Assembly (NCBI GenBank): GCA_013287215.1
Contig: JABDEH010000006.1
Coordinates: 1-35,237 of the forward strand
From: Chlamydiota bacterium
GTDB lineage: Bacteria; Chlamydiota; Chlamydiia; Chlamydiales; Rhabdochlamydiaceae
Direction: 5' to 3'
DNA: 35,237 nucleotides
Part shown: in pieces, positions 15,699 through 23,219 of the stretch
Position numbering within the stretch: position 1 is the first letter of the stretch
Layout of the letters: the number at the start of each line of letters is the position of its first letter
Notes under the pieces: model-generated
What the model saw: the letters and a program-made list of their open reading frames with translations, nothing else
What the model was told of the DNA's origin: nothing
Databases searched by the model: none
Position numbers and translations under genes: made by a program

Positions 15699-16649
15699 AT
15701 GTCTGCCATTGGAGTCCCTTCAGCCCTACCCCGCCACTCTCCGCTTAATTTTGCCAAGAATGTGAGCGCGTTAGAGGTGGCCCAACTGATCAAGACGATG
15801 GGAAAGCAGGTGTTAGACTACAAATTTCGCATCCTCACGGAAGCACCTACGCTCCCCATGCTTCACTTTGTGCTCGCCCGCTTCGATGATCCTGCGCTCG
15901 TTAAAACACTCATCGACCTCGGGGCTGATGTCGATGAATGCGGCCCGGTTCTGGAAGGGACATCCCTACATGCCTATATGGAAAGGTTCAGGTCCACCCC
16001 GCTAAACAGGGAAATCCTTGAGCTTTTACTCCAGAACACCGGGAACGTCAACGCGCCCAATCGGCTTCTGTTCACACCGCTGCATCTCGCACTATATAAT
16101 TGTCCCGGGGAACCGGATTGGGAAATCGTCCGGTTGCTGCTTGAGCACAAAGCCGAACCCGATGCAAAAACGACCGATGGAGATACCCCGCGCGACCTCC
16201 TTCTCCTCAAGTCAGATACCTATCCTTCGTCGGATATGGAAGCCTGGGAAGAGAAATTCCTGGATTTGGTTGAGAAGTACGCAACAGTTCCCCCTTTAGA
16301 GATTCCCCTGGATAGAATTAAAGGGGACCTAAAGATCATCGTGAAATCTCTCACAGATTTCAGCTCAGCTATAGCAACTCCACAGCCGCTCCCGAACCCT
16401 CTTCTTGCTCTGAACCCAAAAATTAGAAAACTGTCCCAGGAAAATGGAATCTCTATTCTCCATGCGCACGGAAGAATTTTGAGGGAATTAGAAAAACAGC
16501 TTTCCCCCTATTTTTATCAATGGAGGCGGAGCAGCTATCCGGCCTTTGCCGATCTTTTTGATCCGGAAACTTATGCCTATCTTCAGGTTCTCTTCAAAGA
16601 GGATGAGAGGGGCTTAAAGAGGCTCAATGCTAAAAAAACCTCTAATTGA
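15699..16649 (+). CDS. Ankyrin-repeat protein, copy 2
   Basis: This 316-residue paralogue of the upstream ankyrin protein keeps the same plan: N-terminal VAQLIKTMGKQVLDYKF, repeats ALVKTLIDLGADVDECG, GTSLHAYMERF...ELLLQNTGNVN, FTPLHLALYN...IVRLLLEHKAEPD and DGDTPRDLLLLK (together residues ~45-170), then a C-terminal domain with LPNPLLALNP and LSPYFYQWRRSSYPAFADLFD. The C-terminal domain is not one I can name, but its conservation in both copies argues it is functional. The stop at 16647-16649 lies just before the zwf promoter element. No ribosome-binding site is obvious. Confidence 0.85.
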   Translation: MSAIGVPSALPRHSPLNFAKNVSALEVAQLIKTMGKQVLDYKFRILTEAPTLPMLHFVLARFDDPALVKTLIDLGADVDECGPVLEGTSLHAYMERFRSTPLNREILELLLQNTGNVNAPNRLLFTPLHLALYNCPGEPDWEIVRLLLEHKAEPDAKTTDGDTPRDLLLLKSDTYPSSDMEAWEEKFLDLVEKYATVPPLEIPLDRIKGDLKIIVKSLTDFSSAIATPQPLPNPLLALNPKIRKLSQENGISILHAHGRILRELEKQLSPYFYQWRRSSYPAFADLFDPETYAYLQVLFKEDERGLKRLNAKKTSN

Positions 16650-16660
16650 AAATCTTGGAA

Positions 16661-16669
16661 TGGTATAAT
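16661..16669 (+). promoter_or_regulatory. Extended -10 element giving a near-leaderless zwf mRNA
   Basis: TGGTATAAT at 16661-16669 is an extended -10 box. Transcription would begin about seven bases later, two or three bases before the zwf ATG at 16679, so the message would be almost leaderless. No good -35 box is visible and no Shine-Dalgarno precedes the ATG. Confidence 0.45.
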
Positions 16670-16678
16670 CTGCCGGAT

Positions 16679-18202
16679 ATGGAAGAACACCCCCTCTCAG
16701 AGCCTGGCCTCTCAAGCCGCGTTATAGATCCTTGCGTCCTCGTTATTTTTGGCGCTACGGGTGACCTGACCGCCCGCAAACTCCTCCCCGCCCTCTACAA
16801 TCTGACCCGCGAGGGGCAGCTCCCGCCCCAGTTTGCCTGTGTCGGGTTCGCCCGGCGCCCCAAAACACACGAAGAGTTTCGGGCTGAGGCCAAAGATGCG
16901 GTCAGCAAATACTCCCGTGTCAAACCCCTAGAGGAACCGCTGTGGAATAAGTTCCAGGAGCACATCTACTACCACATGTCGGAGTTCCACGATGACGCGG
17001 GTTATCAGAGTCTAAAAACTTTTTTAGAAGGCCTCGATGCCCGCCTGGGCACCAAGGGAAACCGCCTCTTCTACCTCTCGACCCAGCCCAGTTTCTTTCC
17101 GCTTGTCTGCGAGAAGCTCCAAAAGTGCGGACTGCTGTATGACTCCTCGGAAGTCAAAGACAAATGGTCGCGCGTCATTATTGAGAAACCGTTCGGCCAC
17201 GACCTCGCCTCTGCAGAGAGTCTGCAAAAAGAGCTGCTCCGCTTTCTCAGCGAGGACCAGATCTACCGAATTGACCATTACCTCGGCAAAGAAACCGTCC
17301 AAAACATCTTGGTCTTCCGCTTCGCCAATTCTATTTTCGAATCGCTCTGGAACAACCGCTACATCGACCACGTCCAGATCACGGTCGCCGAAGAGATCGG
17401 CATCGGAACCCGCGGCCTCTTTTGGGAAGAGTCGGGGCTGCTGCGCGATATCGTCCAAAATCACATGATGCAGCTCCTCTCGCTCGTCGCGATGGAGCCG
17501 CCCGTTAACTTGTCCGCCAACGCGATCCGCGATGAAAAAGTGAAGGTCCTCGAAGCGATCCGTCCCATTGAAATGAGCGATGTCGTCCGAGGACAATACA
17601 GCGCGGGCTATATCAATGGCGAGGAAGTTCTAGGCTACCGGCATGAAAACAATGTCAGCCCCACCTCCACTGTCGAAACCTTCGCCGCGCTCCGCCTCTA
17701 TCTCGACAACTGGCGCTGGGCCGGCGTCCCCTTCTATTTGCGCAGCGGCAAACGGCTGCCCAAGAAGGCGACCGAAATCGCCTTCGTGTTCAAAGACCCT
17801 CCAGGCGTCCTCTTCCAGACACCGACCCGAAAAAATGAGCATAACATCCTCGCCCTGCGTATTCAGCCCGACGAGGGGACATCCCTTAAAATTAACTGCA
17901 AGGTCCCCGGTTACGCCAGCCCCATCCAGCCGGTAAAGATGGATTTTCGCTATGGGTCCTACTTCGGCATGTCGCCCCCTGAGGCTTATGAACGGCTCAT
18001 CGGCGATGCGATTGCCGGAGACAACACACTGTTCGCTCGCGAGGACGAAGTGTTCAACTCGTGGCGGCTTCTCACTCCGATCCTAGAATATTGGGCCTCC
18101 ACAAAACCTTCTGATTTTCCCAACTACCAGGCCGGGAGCTGGGGGCCTGAGGCCGCGGATGCGCTCATCGGAAAAGACAACCGCAAATGGAGGCTTATAT
18201 GA
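16679..18202 (+). CDS. zwf: Glucose-6-phosphate 1-dehydrogenase
   Basis: The 507-residue enzyme oxidises glucose 6-phosphate to 6-phosphogluconolactone, producing NADPH. It has the dinucleotide-binding VIFGATGDLTARKLLPALYN (~20-39), the substrate-binding EKPFGHDL, the active-site RIDHYLGKE (~197-205), and the family FRFANSIFESLWNNRYIDHVQ. I chose the ATG at 16679 (MEEHPLSEP) rather than the TTG 33 bases upstream because it follows the extended -10 box and fits the family length. Its stop overlaps the opcA start as ATGA. With opcA and pgl it forms the oxidative pentose phosphate operon. Confidence 0.97.
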   Translation: MEEHPLSEPGLSSRVIDPCVLVIFGATGDLTARKLLPALYNLTREGQLPPQFACVGFARRPKTHEEFRAEAKDAVSKYSRVKPLEEPLWNKFQEHIYYHMSEFHDDAGYQSLKTFLEGLDARLGTKGNRLFYLSTQPSFFPLVCEKLQKCGLLYDSSEVKDKWSRVIIEKPFGHDLASAESLQKELLRFLSEDQIYRIDHYLGKETVQNILVFRFANSIFESLWNNRYIDHVQITVAEEIGIGTRGLFWEESGLLRDIVQNHMMQLLSLVAMEPPVNLSANAIRDEKVKVLEAIRPIEMSDVVRGQYSAGYINGEEVLGYRHENNVSPTSTVETFAALRLYLDNWRWAGVPFYLRSGKRLPKKATEIAFVFKDPPGVLFQTPTRKNEHNILALRIQPDEGTSLKINCKVPGYASPIQPVKMDFRYGSYFGMSPPEAYERLIGDAIAGDNTLFAREDEVFNSWRLLTPILEYWASTKPSDFPNYQAGSWGPEAADALIGKDNRKWRLI

Positions 18203-19290
18203 CCTTCAAGACCCTCTCGTCGCCCGGGCAGATCGAAGCGGAATTGACCCGCATCTGGGAAACCTTGGAAGGGACCAGCAAAATGCGGGCGTCCCTTTTC
18301 AACCTGATCTTCTATGTTCCCAACAACCAGCGTGCCGAATACTACCGTTCCATCGCCCTCAAAGCCATCCAAAAGTTCCCTTCGCGGATCCTCTTCATTT
18401 CCGTCGACCAGACCCCGGGCGCCAATTTCCTCAAGAGTTCTGTCTCCGTGCTGCCGGTCGGCTCCGCAGAAAACGACGCCGCCTGCGACTTCATCCAGAT
18501 CGATGTTGCCGGCCTCCAGCAGCTGCGCATCCCTTTTGTCGTCCTCCCGCACATCGTCCCCGACCTCCCCGTCTACCTCGTGTGGGCTGAAGATCCCATG
18601 GAAGACAACCCGCTGGCCTACCCTCTCGAAAAACTCTGCACCCGGCTCATCTTTGATTCCGAAGCCACGACAAACCTGCCCGAATTCGCCAAAGCAGTCA
18701 TCCGCCATCAGGCCGTCTCGCAAGCAGATATTGCTGACCTCAATTGGGCCCGCATGGAGAGCTGGCGCGACCTCTTCTCCACCTGCTTCTACACTGAGGA
18801 ACGCCTCGGCCTCCTCAAAAAAACCAAAACGCTCAAAATCCAGTACAACGGGCGGGAGACCCCCTTCTTCTGCCACACCAAGATCCAAGCGATTTATTTC
18901 CAGGCATGGCTTGCCTGCCAGCTCGAGTGGAAATTGGACGGCCTCGCCTCCACTTCTGACTCGCTCTCCTTCTCTTACCAGCAAGGCGCCGTGCAGATCA
19001 GCCTCGTCCCCGCTCAAAACGAAAAGCTCGCGCCCGGCACTCTCATGTCGATCGACCTCATGACCTCCGAAGGGCACCACTTCGCTTTCTCCCGCGACCC
19101 TGCCTTCCCTCCGCAGATCAACATGGTCCTCTGCACCGAAGACAAGTGTGAGATCCCCGCTCAGTTCATCTTCGCCAAGGCCGAATCGGGACAATCGCTC
19201 GTCAAAGAGATCTACCACAAACGGACAAGCGACCATTACCTCAAGGTCCTCAATTTTGTCTCCAAAATGGATGCGATGACCCTATGCTAG
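18199..19290 (+). CDS. opcA: OpcA-like glucose-6-phosphate dehydrogenase assembly protein
   Basis: The 363-residue protein resembles OpcA, the allosteric or assembly partner of glucose-6-phosphate dehydrogenase best known from cyanobacteria and actinobacteria. Visible family-like segments are the N-terminal TRASLFNL-type region (MRASLFNLIFYVPNN), SRILFISVDQTPG, and LPHIVPDLPVYLVWAEDP. The start at ATG 18199 is supported by GGAGG at 18189-18193 and by the ATGA overlap with zwf; a second ATG at 18187 overlaps zwf further. It ends inside the first codons of pgl. Position between zwf and pgl strongly supports the role. It would adjust activity or oligomerisation of the dehydrogenase in the cytoplasm. 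Confidence 0.85.
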   Translation: MTFKTLSSPGQIEAELTRIWETLEGTSKMRASLFNLIFYVPNNQRAEYYRSIALKAIQKFPSRILFISVDQTPGANFLKSSVSVLPVGSAENDAACDFIQIDVAGLQQLRIPFVVLPHIVPDLPVYLVWAEDPMEDNPLAYPLEKLCTRLIFDSEATTNLPEFAKAVIRHQAVSQADIADLNWARMESWRDLFSTCFYTEERLGLLKKTKTLKIQYNGRETPFFCHTKIQAIYFQAWLACQLEWKLDGLASTSDSLSFSYQQGAVQISLVPAQNEKLAPGTLMSIDLMTSEGHHFAFSRDPAFPPQINMVLCTEDKCEIPAQFIFAKAESGQSLVKEIYHKRTSDHYLKVLNFVSKMDAMTLC

Positions 19291-20003
19291 AACAACGGGC
19301 TGAGCTCGTCATCCCCGGAGACACCGCAGCGACCCTCGACTTCTGTGTCATCCACTTCCTCAAAATCGCCGAAGAAGCCATCCGCACAAAAGGGCATTTC
19401 CATGTCGCCCTCTCCGGCGGCTCCACGCCCAAAGCCATCTACGAGCGCCTCGCCAAACACGCCGCCGACCTCGACTGGAAAAAAGTGCACCTCTTCTGGA
19501 GCGACGAGCGGAGCGTCCCGCCCGCGCATCCCGAGAGCAACTACCGCATGGCGATGGAGTCATTTAAAAAGCTTCCTATCCCCGCAGAGCAGATCCACCG
19601 GATGGTCGCCGAGGACAATATTGTCGACAATGCCCATGCCTACGATGCCCTGATTCAAAAACATCCCCTTGACCTCGTCATGCTCGGCATCGGTGACGAT
19701 GGACACACCGCATCGCTCTTTCCGCACACCAATGCTCTGCACGCCCACCATGAGCTCGTCGTCGCCAACCATGTGCCCCAAAAAAACACCTGGCGCATGA
19801 CCTTCACCTACCCGTGCATCAATGGGGCGTCTCACATTGTAGTGTATGCGTTAGGAGAAGGAAAGAAAGAGATTTTGGCGAAAGTGTTCTTGGAGCCGCC
19901 CGGCACCTATCCCGTCCAAGCGGTGGGGACCCTGGCCCACAAGGCGCTCTGGATCGCCGACACGGCCGCGGCTTCTCTTGTAGAAAAGTATCGCTCTTTT
20001 TAG
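19284..20003 (+). CDS. pgl: 6-phosphogluconolactonase
   Basis: The 239-residue protein (DevB/SOL type) hydrolyses 6-phosphogluconolactone to 6-phosphogluconate. Family marks are VALSGGSTPKAIYERL (phosphate-binding, ~39-54), HLFWSDERSVPPAHPESNYR (~71-90) with the catalytic region, and LGIGDDGHTASLFPH (~133-147) including the key His. The start overlaps the opcA stop by seven bases. The gene is the chlamydial devB and completes the zwf-opcA-pgl operon; downstream DNA becomes AT-rich with CGCAAAG repeats. Confidence 0.95.
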   Translation: MLEQRAELVIPGDTAATLDFCVIHFLKIAEEAIRTKGHFHVALSGGSTPKAIYERLAKHAADLDWKKVHLFWSDERSVPPAHPESNYRMAMESFKKLPIPAEQIHRMVAEDNIVDNAHAYDALIQKHPLDLVMLGIGDDGHTASLFPHTNALHAHHELVVANHVPQKNTWRMTFTYPCINGASHIVVYALGEGKKEILAKVFLEPPGTYPVQAVGTLAHKALWIADTAAASLVEKYRSF

Positions 20004-20015
20004 GTAGGGGAAATC

Positions 20016-20114
20016 AACGCAAAGGCGCCAACATACTTTTACGCATAAGTTTTCAAACTGATGTGAATTCAACAGTTCAACGCAAAGACGCAAAGACGCG
20101 GAGCCGCAAAGACG
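20016..20114. repeat. CGCAAAG-type repeat array
   Basis: AACGCAAAGGCGCC at 20016-20029 and a longer run at 20079-20114 made of CGCAAAGA units (CGCAAAGACGCAAAGACGCG then GAGCCGCAAAGACGG) lie between pgl and the HicB-like gene. The 7-8 base unit recurs at 8350-8370. These are short interspersed repeats of unknown role. Confidence 0.65.
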
Positions 20115-20201
20115 GAAGAATATTGTATTTCAGTGTTCTGAAAAACCCTCATTTCTGGTACAAATTTGGCTTTGTTCACCAAAACGTGTACAACGGGCTG
20201 C

Positions 20202-20639
20202 ATGATAGAGCTGGAAGGCAGAGTTTGGAAAGATCCTGATAGTTCATGGTGGCTTATTGAAATTTCTTTCTTAGATGTCATGACTCAGGGAAAGACAAGA
20301 AAAGACGCTCTTGAAATGATCAAAGATGCCGTCATGGAGCTGCTGAAAGATTCCTACGGAGACTTTTTGGATAAAAAATTCCAACTTATGGTCAATCTTT
20401 ATGAAGATGGAATCATTGGTCTGGGTTCCTCCGATGAAAAACTTCTTTTTGCACTGGGCTTAAAGCGGCAGCGATTGAGAAGCGGTTCAACAATTCGAGA
20501 AGTTTCCAGAAGATTGAAATCGAAATCGCCGAATGCGTATTCAAGATATGAAAGAGCTCAAGCAAGGCCAAGCCTCGAAAAGTATGCTGAGCTTTTGCAT
20601 GCAGCCAATCCAAGCAGAAGGCCCTTGCTGGTAAGCTAA
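20202..20639 (+). CDS. HicB-like antitoxin with XRE-type DNA-binding domain, apparently orphan
   Basis: The 145-residue protein has an N-terminal HicB-like partial RNase H fold (MIELEGRVWKDPDSSWWLIE, then DVMTQGKTRKDALEMIKDAV) and a C-terminal helix-turn-helix of the XRE type (STIREVSRRLKSKSPNAYSR, then YERAQARPSLEKYAELLHA). HicB proteins bind HicA toxins and repress their operon. No HicA-like gene is visible within 200 bp on either side, so this is either an orphan regulator or a remnant of a lost pair. ATG 20202 was preferred because it begins the HicB fold; a TTG lies 36 bases upstream. It ends five bases from the convergent ATPase gene. Confidence 0.78.
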   Translation: MIELEGRVWKDPDSSWWLIEISFLDVMTQGKTRKDALEMIKDAVMELLKDSYGDFLDKKFQLMVNLYEDGIIGLGSSDEKLLFALGLKRQRLRSGSTIREVSRRLKSKSPNAYSRYERAQARPSLEKYAELLHAANPSRRPLLVS

Positions 20640-20644
20640 ATAGC

Positions 20645-22078
20645 TCATTTTGATTCTAGAAGCTGGCTAAAGTCGATGATGTTCGAAAAAAACTCTTGCT
20701 CGATGACTTCCTCTTTTACCCCATTGACATGAATGAGCACCGGACGCAAGGAGTATCCTCGCGGCAAGCTCAGAGCCTCGATTTTTTGGCGCATCTCTTT
20801 GATGATTTCCATTCCAATCGGTTCGCGATGAAACTTGATCTCACAGATGTAGAGCGTGTTAAAACGCGTTTGGATCATATAGTCAACTTGGACTCCGGCC
20901 TTCTTTTTGGTCCCGCGCTGAAAGTAGGGGTTGTCTATCTTGATGTCCGAGGGATTAATGCTGAGCAGCCTCTGAATTCCCTGGCGATTATTGAGGACCA
21001 AATTTTCGAACTGCAAGCCCATGATGCTTGTCCAACCGGCCGGTAATTGATCCCTGTTTTGCTGAATGCTCGGTTGGTTAGGCTCGATGTAGCGCAAATA
21101 AAACCGCAAGTAATTATCACTTAAGCGATACAGGCTTAATTTTGAGAATTTTCCCGAACCGAGGCTCCAGGTGTAGTCGCGAGACAGATAGCCGGTTTTT
21201 TCTAGCTCATCCAAGTACTCGCTGTAGATGCCGCCCTTGTCTGCCCCGATGGCTTGCAATATAGCCGCCTGGTCCGCAGGTCCTTGAGCTAATCTTTGAA
21301 CAATCTTTTTGTAGAGCGGCGCGCGCGACTTGAATACATCAGAGAAAATGCGCTCGAATTCCAAATATAATAGTCCCTCTTTGCGAAAGCATAACCGGCG
21401 AATATTTTCCTCAGCAGAAAGCTTGGGGTTGATCGATTCTAGATAGAGGGGCACTCCTCCCGTCACGCATAACACTTTGAACTTTTCTGAAGGAGCGACA
21501 TTTTTTTCGTGGGGGCGCCAAAAATGGCTGCACTGATAGAGCGGCAGTTCATGCAGAACAATGTCTAAAGCGATGCGCCCGAAAAATCCCGTGCTGCGCA
21601 GAATATGCTTTTCAATCCATGCAGATACGGAACTGCTGACGAGCAGCACCAAATGAGGGTTTTTCTTAAAGCAGGCATCCCACGCCGTTTTGAGCTTGCC
21701 GAGAAAGGCAGGGGCCAAAGATCCCATCCAATTTATCTCGTCGAGAACAATTAAAACTCTGCCCTTCTGCGTGATGCGCCCAAGGCTGTCAAAGAGAAAA
21801 TCCCAATCGTCGAAGCGCAAAGCCAGCTGACCGGTCTGTTTTTCCAGTTCATTCGCAAAATGGCGGCGTTGGATCTCATCGGTGACGCCCATTTCGGGAG
21901 GGAGGCCGATGAAGGTGTAATGTTTATCGAAAGACTCCCCGAACTTTTCGGCAAGGCGGCTTTTGCCGATGCGCCGGCGACCGCGCAAGACAACGAACCG
22001 CGCGACTTTTGAGTCGAGCAGCTCGTGCAATATTCCTAACTCTCTTTCACGGCCATAGAAGGGATCGTCCATAATCAT
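20645..22078 (-). CDS. ATPase of the archaeal-type / DUF234 group
   Basis: The 477-residue protein has an N-terminal STAND/AAA-like ATPase domain: FYGREREL, Walker A region LRGRRRIGKSRL (~31-42), Walker B VLIVLDEINWM, and the sensor-like LVSSSVSAWIEK. A winged-helix-like middle part (DELEKTGYLSRDYTW) and a C-terminal DUF234 nuclease-like domain follow, with QVDYMIQTRFNTLYICEIKF giving the D-ExK pattern of PD-(D/E)XK enzymes. These ATPases are common in mobile gene pools and are poorly characterised. ATG 22078 (MIMDDPFYGRE) was chosen because the open frame upstream runs through two palindromes; 22072 and 22114 are alternatives. No Shine-Dalgarno is seen. Regulation probably acts through the two 34-bp palindromes. 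Confidence 0.8.
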   Translation of the reverse strand: MIMDDPFYGRERELGILHELLDSKVARFVVLRGRRRIGKSRLAEKFGESFDKHYTFIGLPPEMGVTDEIQRRHFANELEKQTGQLALRFDDWDFLFDSLGRITQKGRVLIVLDEINWMGSLAPAFLGKLKTAWDACFKKNPHLVLLVSSSVSAWIEKHILRSTGFFGRIALDIVLHELPLYQCSHFWRPHEKNVAPSEKFKVLCVTGGVPLYLESINPKLSAEENIRRLCFRKEGLLYLEFERIFSDVFKSRAPLYKKIVQRLAQGPADQAAILQAIGADKGGIYSEYLDELEKTGYLSRDYTWSLGSGKFSKLSLYRLSDNYLRFYLRYIEPNQPSIQQNRDQLPAGWTSIMGLQFENLVLNNRQGIQRLLSINPSDIKIDNPYFQRGTKKKAGVQVDYMIQTRFNTLYICEIKFHREPIGMEIIKEMRQKIEALSLPRGYSLRPVLIHVNGVKEEVIEQEFFSNIIDFSQLLESK

Positions 22079-22090
22079 GAGTCTATCAGA

Positions 22091-22177
22091 CTGCACCAAA
22101 TTGAACAAGTCCATTTTGGTGCAGCGCCAATGAACGCTTTGGACTGCACCAAAATGGAAATTTCCACTTTGGTGCAG
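22091..22177. promoter_or_regulatory. Two 34-bp palindromic operators before the ATPase gene
   Basis: 22091-22124 and 22144-22177 are both 34-bp palindromes with ends CTGCACCAAA...TTTGGTGCAG. The second has one mismatch over 17 paired positions, the first three. They are 19 bp apart, so the half-site CTGCACCAAA occurs four times, and the two inner half-sites also form a 14-bp perfect inverted repeat (CTGCACCAAAATGG and its complement). They lie within 100 bp upstream of the ATPase start, ideal for a dimeric or tetrameric repressor. Confidence 0.75.
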
Positions 22178-22219
22178 TTCATATCTAATTAACAATTAGA
22201 AAGTTGCGCAAAATGAGGG

Positions 22220-22426
22220 TTATTTTTTTGGATCTTCGGGCTTCTTGAACCGGTCGACAGTCCAATGGGCTTCAGCATCGCTTGGCCCGGTAATAATGGG
22301 ATAGTTTTTGCTATCCGGATCGTCTGGCTTGGCATAGCCGCGGAGTTTGAACGTGAGCCAATCTTGCAGACACATGCCTACAATAAAGAATACGAATACG
22401 CTTAAGCCTAAAAATATTTTTATCAT
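22220..22426 (-). CDS. Small single-pass membrane protein, unrecognised
   Basis: The 68-residue product starts MIKIFLGLSVFVFFIVGMCL, one hydrophobic helix, followed by a hydrophilic tail rich in Pro, Asp and Lys (WTVDRFKKPEDPKK at the end). I prefer the ATG at 22426, nine bases after AGGAG, to the ATG at 22435, which would abut AGGAG without spacing. A TATAAT at 22458-22463 (minus strand) could be its -10 box. It is probably an inner-membrane small protein or uncleaved lipoprotein-like peptide; no lipobox is obvious. Function unknown, but the good ribosome-binding site supports it as real. Confidence 0.6.
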   Translation of the reverse strand: MIKIFLGLSVFVFFIVGMCLQDWLTFKLRGYAKPDDPDSKNYPIITGPSDAEAHWTVDRFKKPEDPKK

Positions 22427-22511
22427 CTTTTGCATCTCCTATCGAATTATAGTCTGAATTATACCCTAAATCCCCCATTCTTTTCACCCCTTAGAAAAGT
22501 CTGCATTCCCA

Positions 22512-22541
22512 TTGAAAAATATCAACACTTGTAAGCATAAT
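22512..22541 (+). promoter_or_regulatory. Promoter of the duplicated-domain gene
   Basis: TTGAAA (22512-22517) and CATAAT (22536-22541) are 18 bp apart, 66 bp before the ATG at 22608. An AGGA sequence lies about nine bases before that ATG. Confidence 0.5.
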
Positions 22542-22607
22542 CTTGCCCACTTGAGTGCCGCTTAGCACTAAGTTAGTCATTAAATTTTTTAAAGCAGGAA
22601 AAAAACC

Positions 22608-23012
22608 ATGGCAACCCCTTGCCCCCCGCCTAGCATCCCCACATACCCATCCTCCGAGCCTCGCCAACCAGGCGAAAGAAGCATTTCCACAGGGAAAACA
22701 GAGATTTCAAAAAATGGCCGCTCTGTAACGATCATCGAGGGAAGCGACGGCAATGATCGATTTCTGAACCATACCTATCCCCTTGTGCGCTACGAATTTG
22801 ATGGCGGAAAGGTGATTTTTGACTCAAACAACCCTATACCAGATCCCGATGAAAGAAGTATTTCCAGTGCGCGAACAAAGATTTCTGTAATTAACGGCCG
22901 CCACTACATCACCATTCGTGAGCCAGACGAGGAAAACGTGGAGTTTCTCGACAGAACGTTTCGAGTGAATCGATTCGTCAATGACGGTAAAACGGTCATT
23001 TTTAAGCCTTAG
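22608..23012 (+). CDS. Small protein with a tandemly duplicated domain, unrecognised
   Basis: The 134-residue product is built of two copies of a ~55-residue unit after a Pro-rich N-terminus (PCPPPSIPTYPSSEP). Copy one runs from about residue 23 (ERSISTGKTEISKNGRSVTI ... FLNHTYPLVRYEFDGGKVIF) and copy two from about residue 82 (ERSISSARTKISVINGRHYI ... FLDRTFRVNRFVNDGKTVIF). Both look like all-beta units with the pattern ERSIS, a turn, NGR, an acidic linker, FL, and GKxVIF. No signal peptide. It has its own promoter. I recognise no family; an effector or a structural beta protein is possible. Confidence 0.6.
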   Translation: MATPCPPPSIPTYPSSEPRQPGERSISTGKTEISKNGRSVTIIEGSDGNDRFLNHTYPLVRYEFDGGKVIFDSNNPIPDPDERSISSARTKISVINGRHYITIREPDEENVEFLDRTFRVNRFVNDGKTVIFKP

Positions 23013-23088
23013 AAAAGACTTCTAAAAGGCGAGAATCAAAAAATAGTTTTTACTGCTCGTACACTTCCTGTTTTGGAGAAAAAATTGA

Positions 23089-23105
23089 TCGGGCAGGGTG
23101 CCCGA
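23089..23105 (+). terminator. Hairpin downstream of the duplicated-domain gene
   Basis: TCGGGCA pairs with TGCCCGA around a GGG loop. It lacks a U tract, so it is a weak terminator candidate or a transcript-stabilising stem between 23012 and tsaD. Confidence 0.35.
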
Positions 23106-23219
23106 CCTTTGGCCCAGTTGTAAAAGAATAGTTTTGAACAATTTTTTCCTACCACAGCGGGAAAAGCTCCTCTTGAAGATCTGTGGAAAAGTATCCCAAG
23201 ATCTGCTATCTTTTTCGCT

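Noticed and set aside
17024-17596. Minus-strand open frame opposite zwf
   Set aside because: Antisense shadow of zwf with no recognisable features.
18124-19236. Long minus-strand open frame opposite opcA (about 370 codons)
   Set aside because: It is a shadow of the GC-rich opcA gene; its composition is low-complexity acidic and it has no family resemblance.
22079-22195. N-terminal extension of the ATPase to a TTG at 22195
   Set aside because: These codons run through the two palindromes and do not resemble the family N-terminus; the ATG at 22078 fits better.
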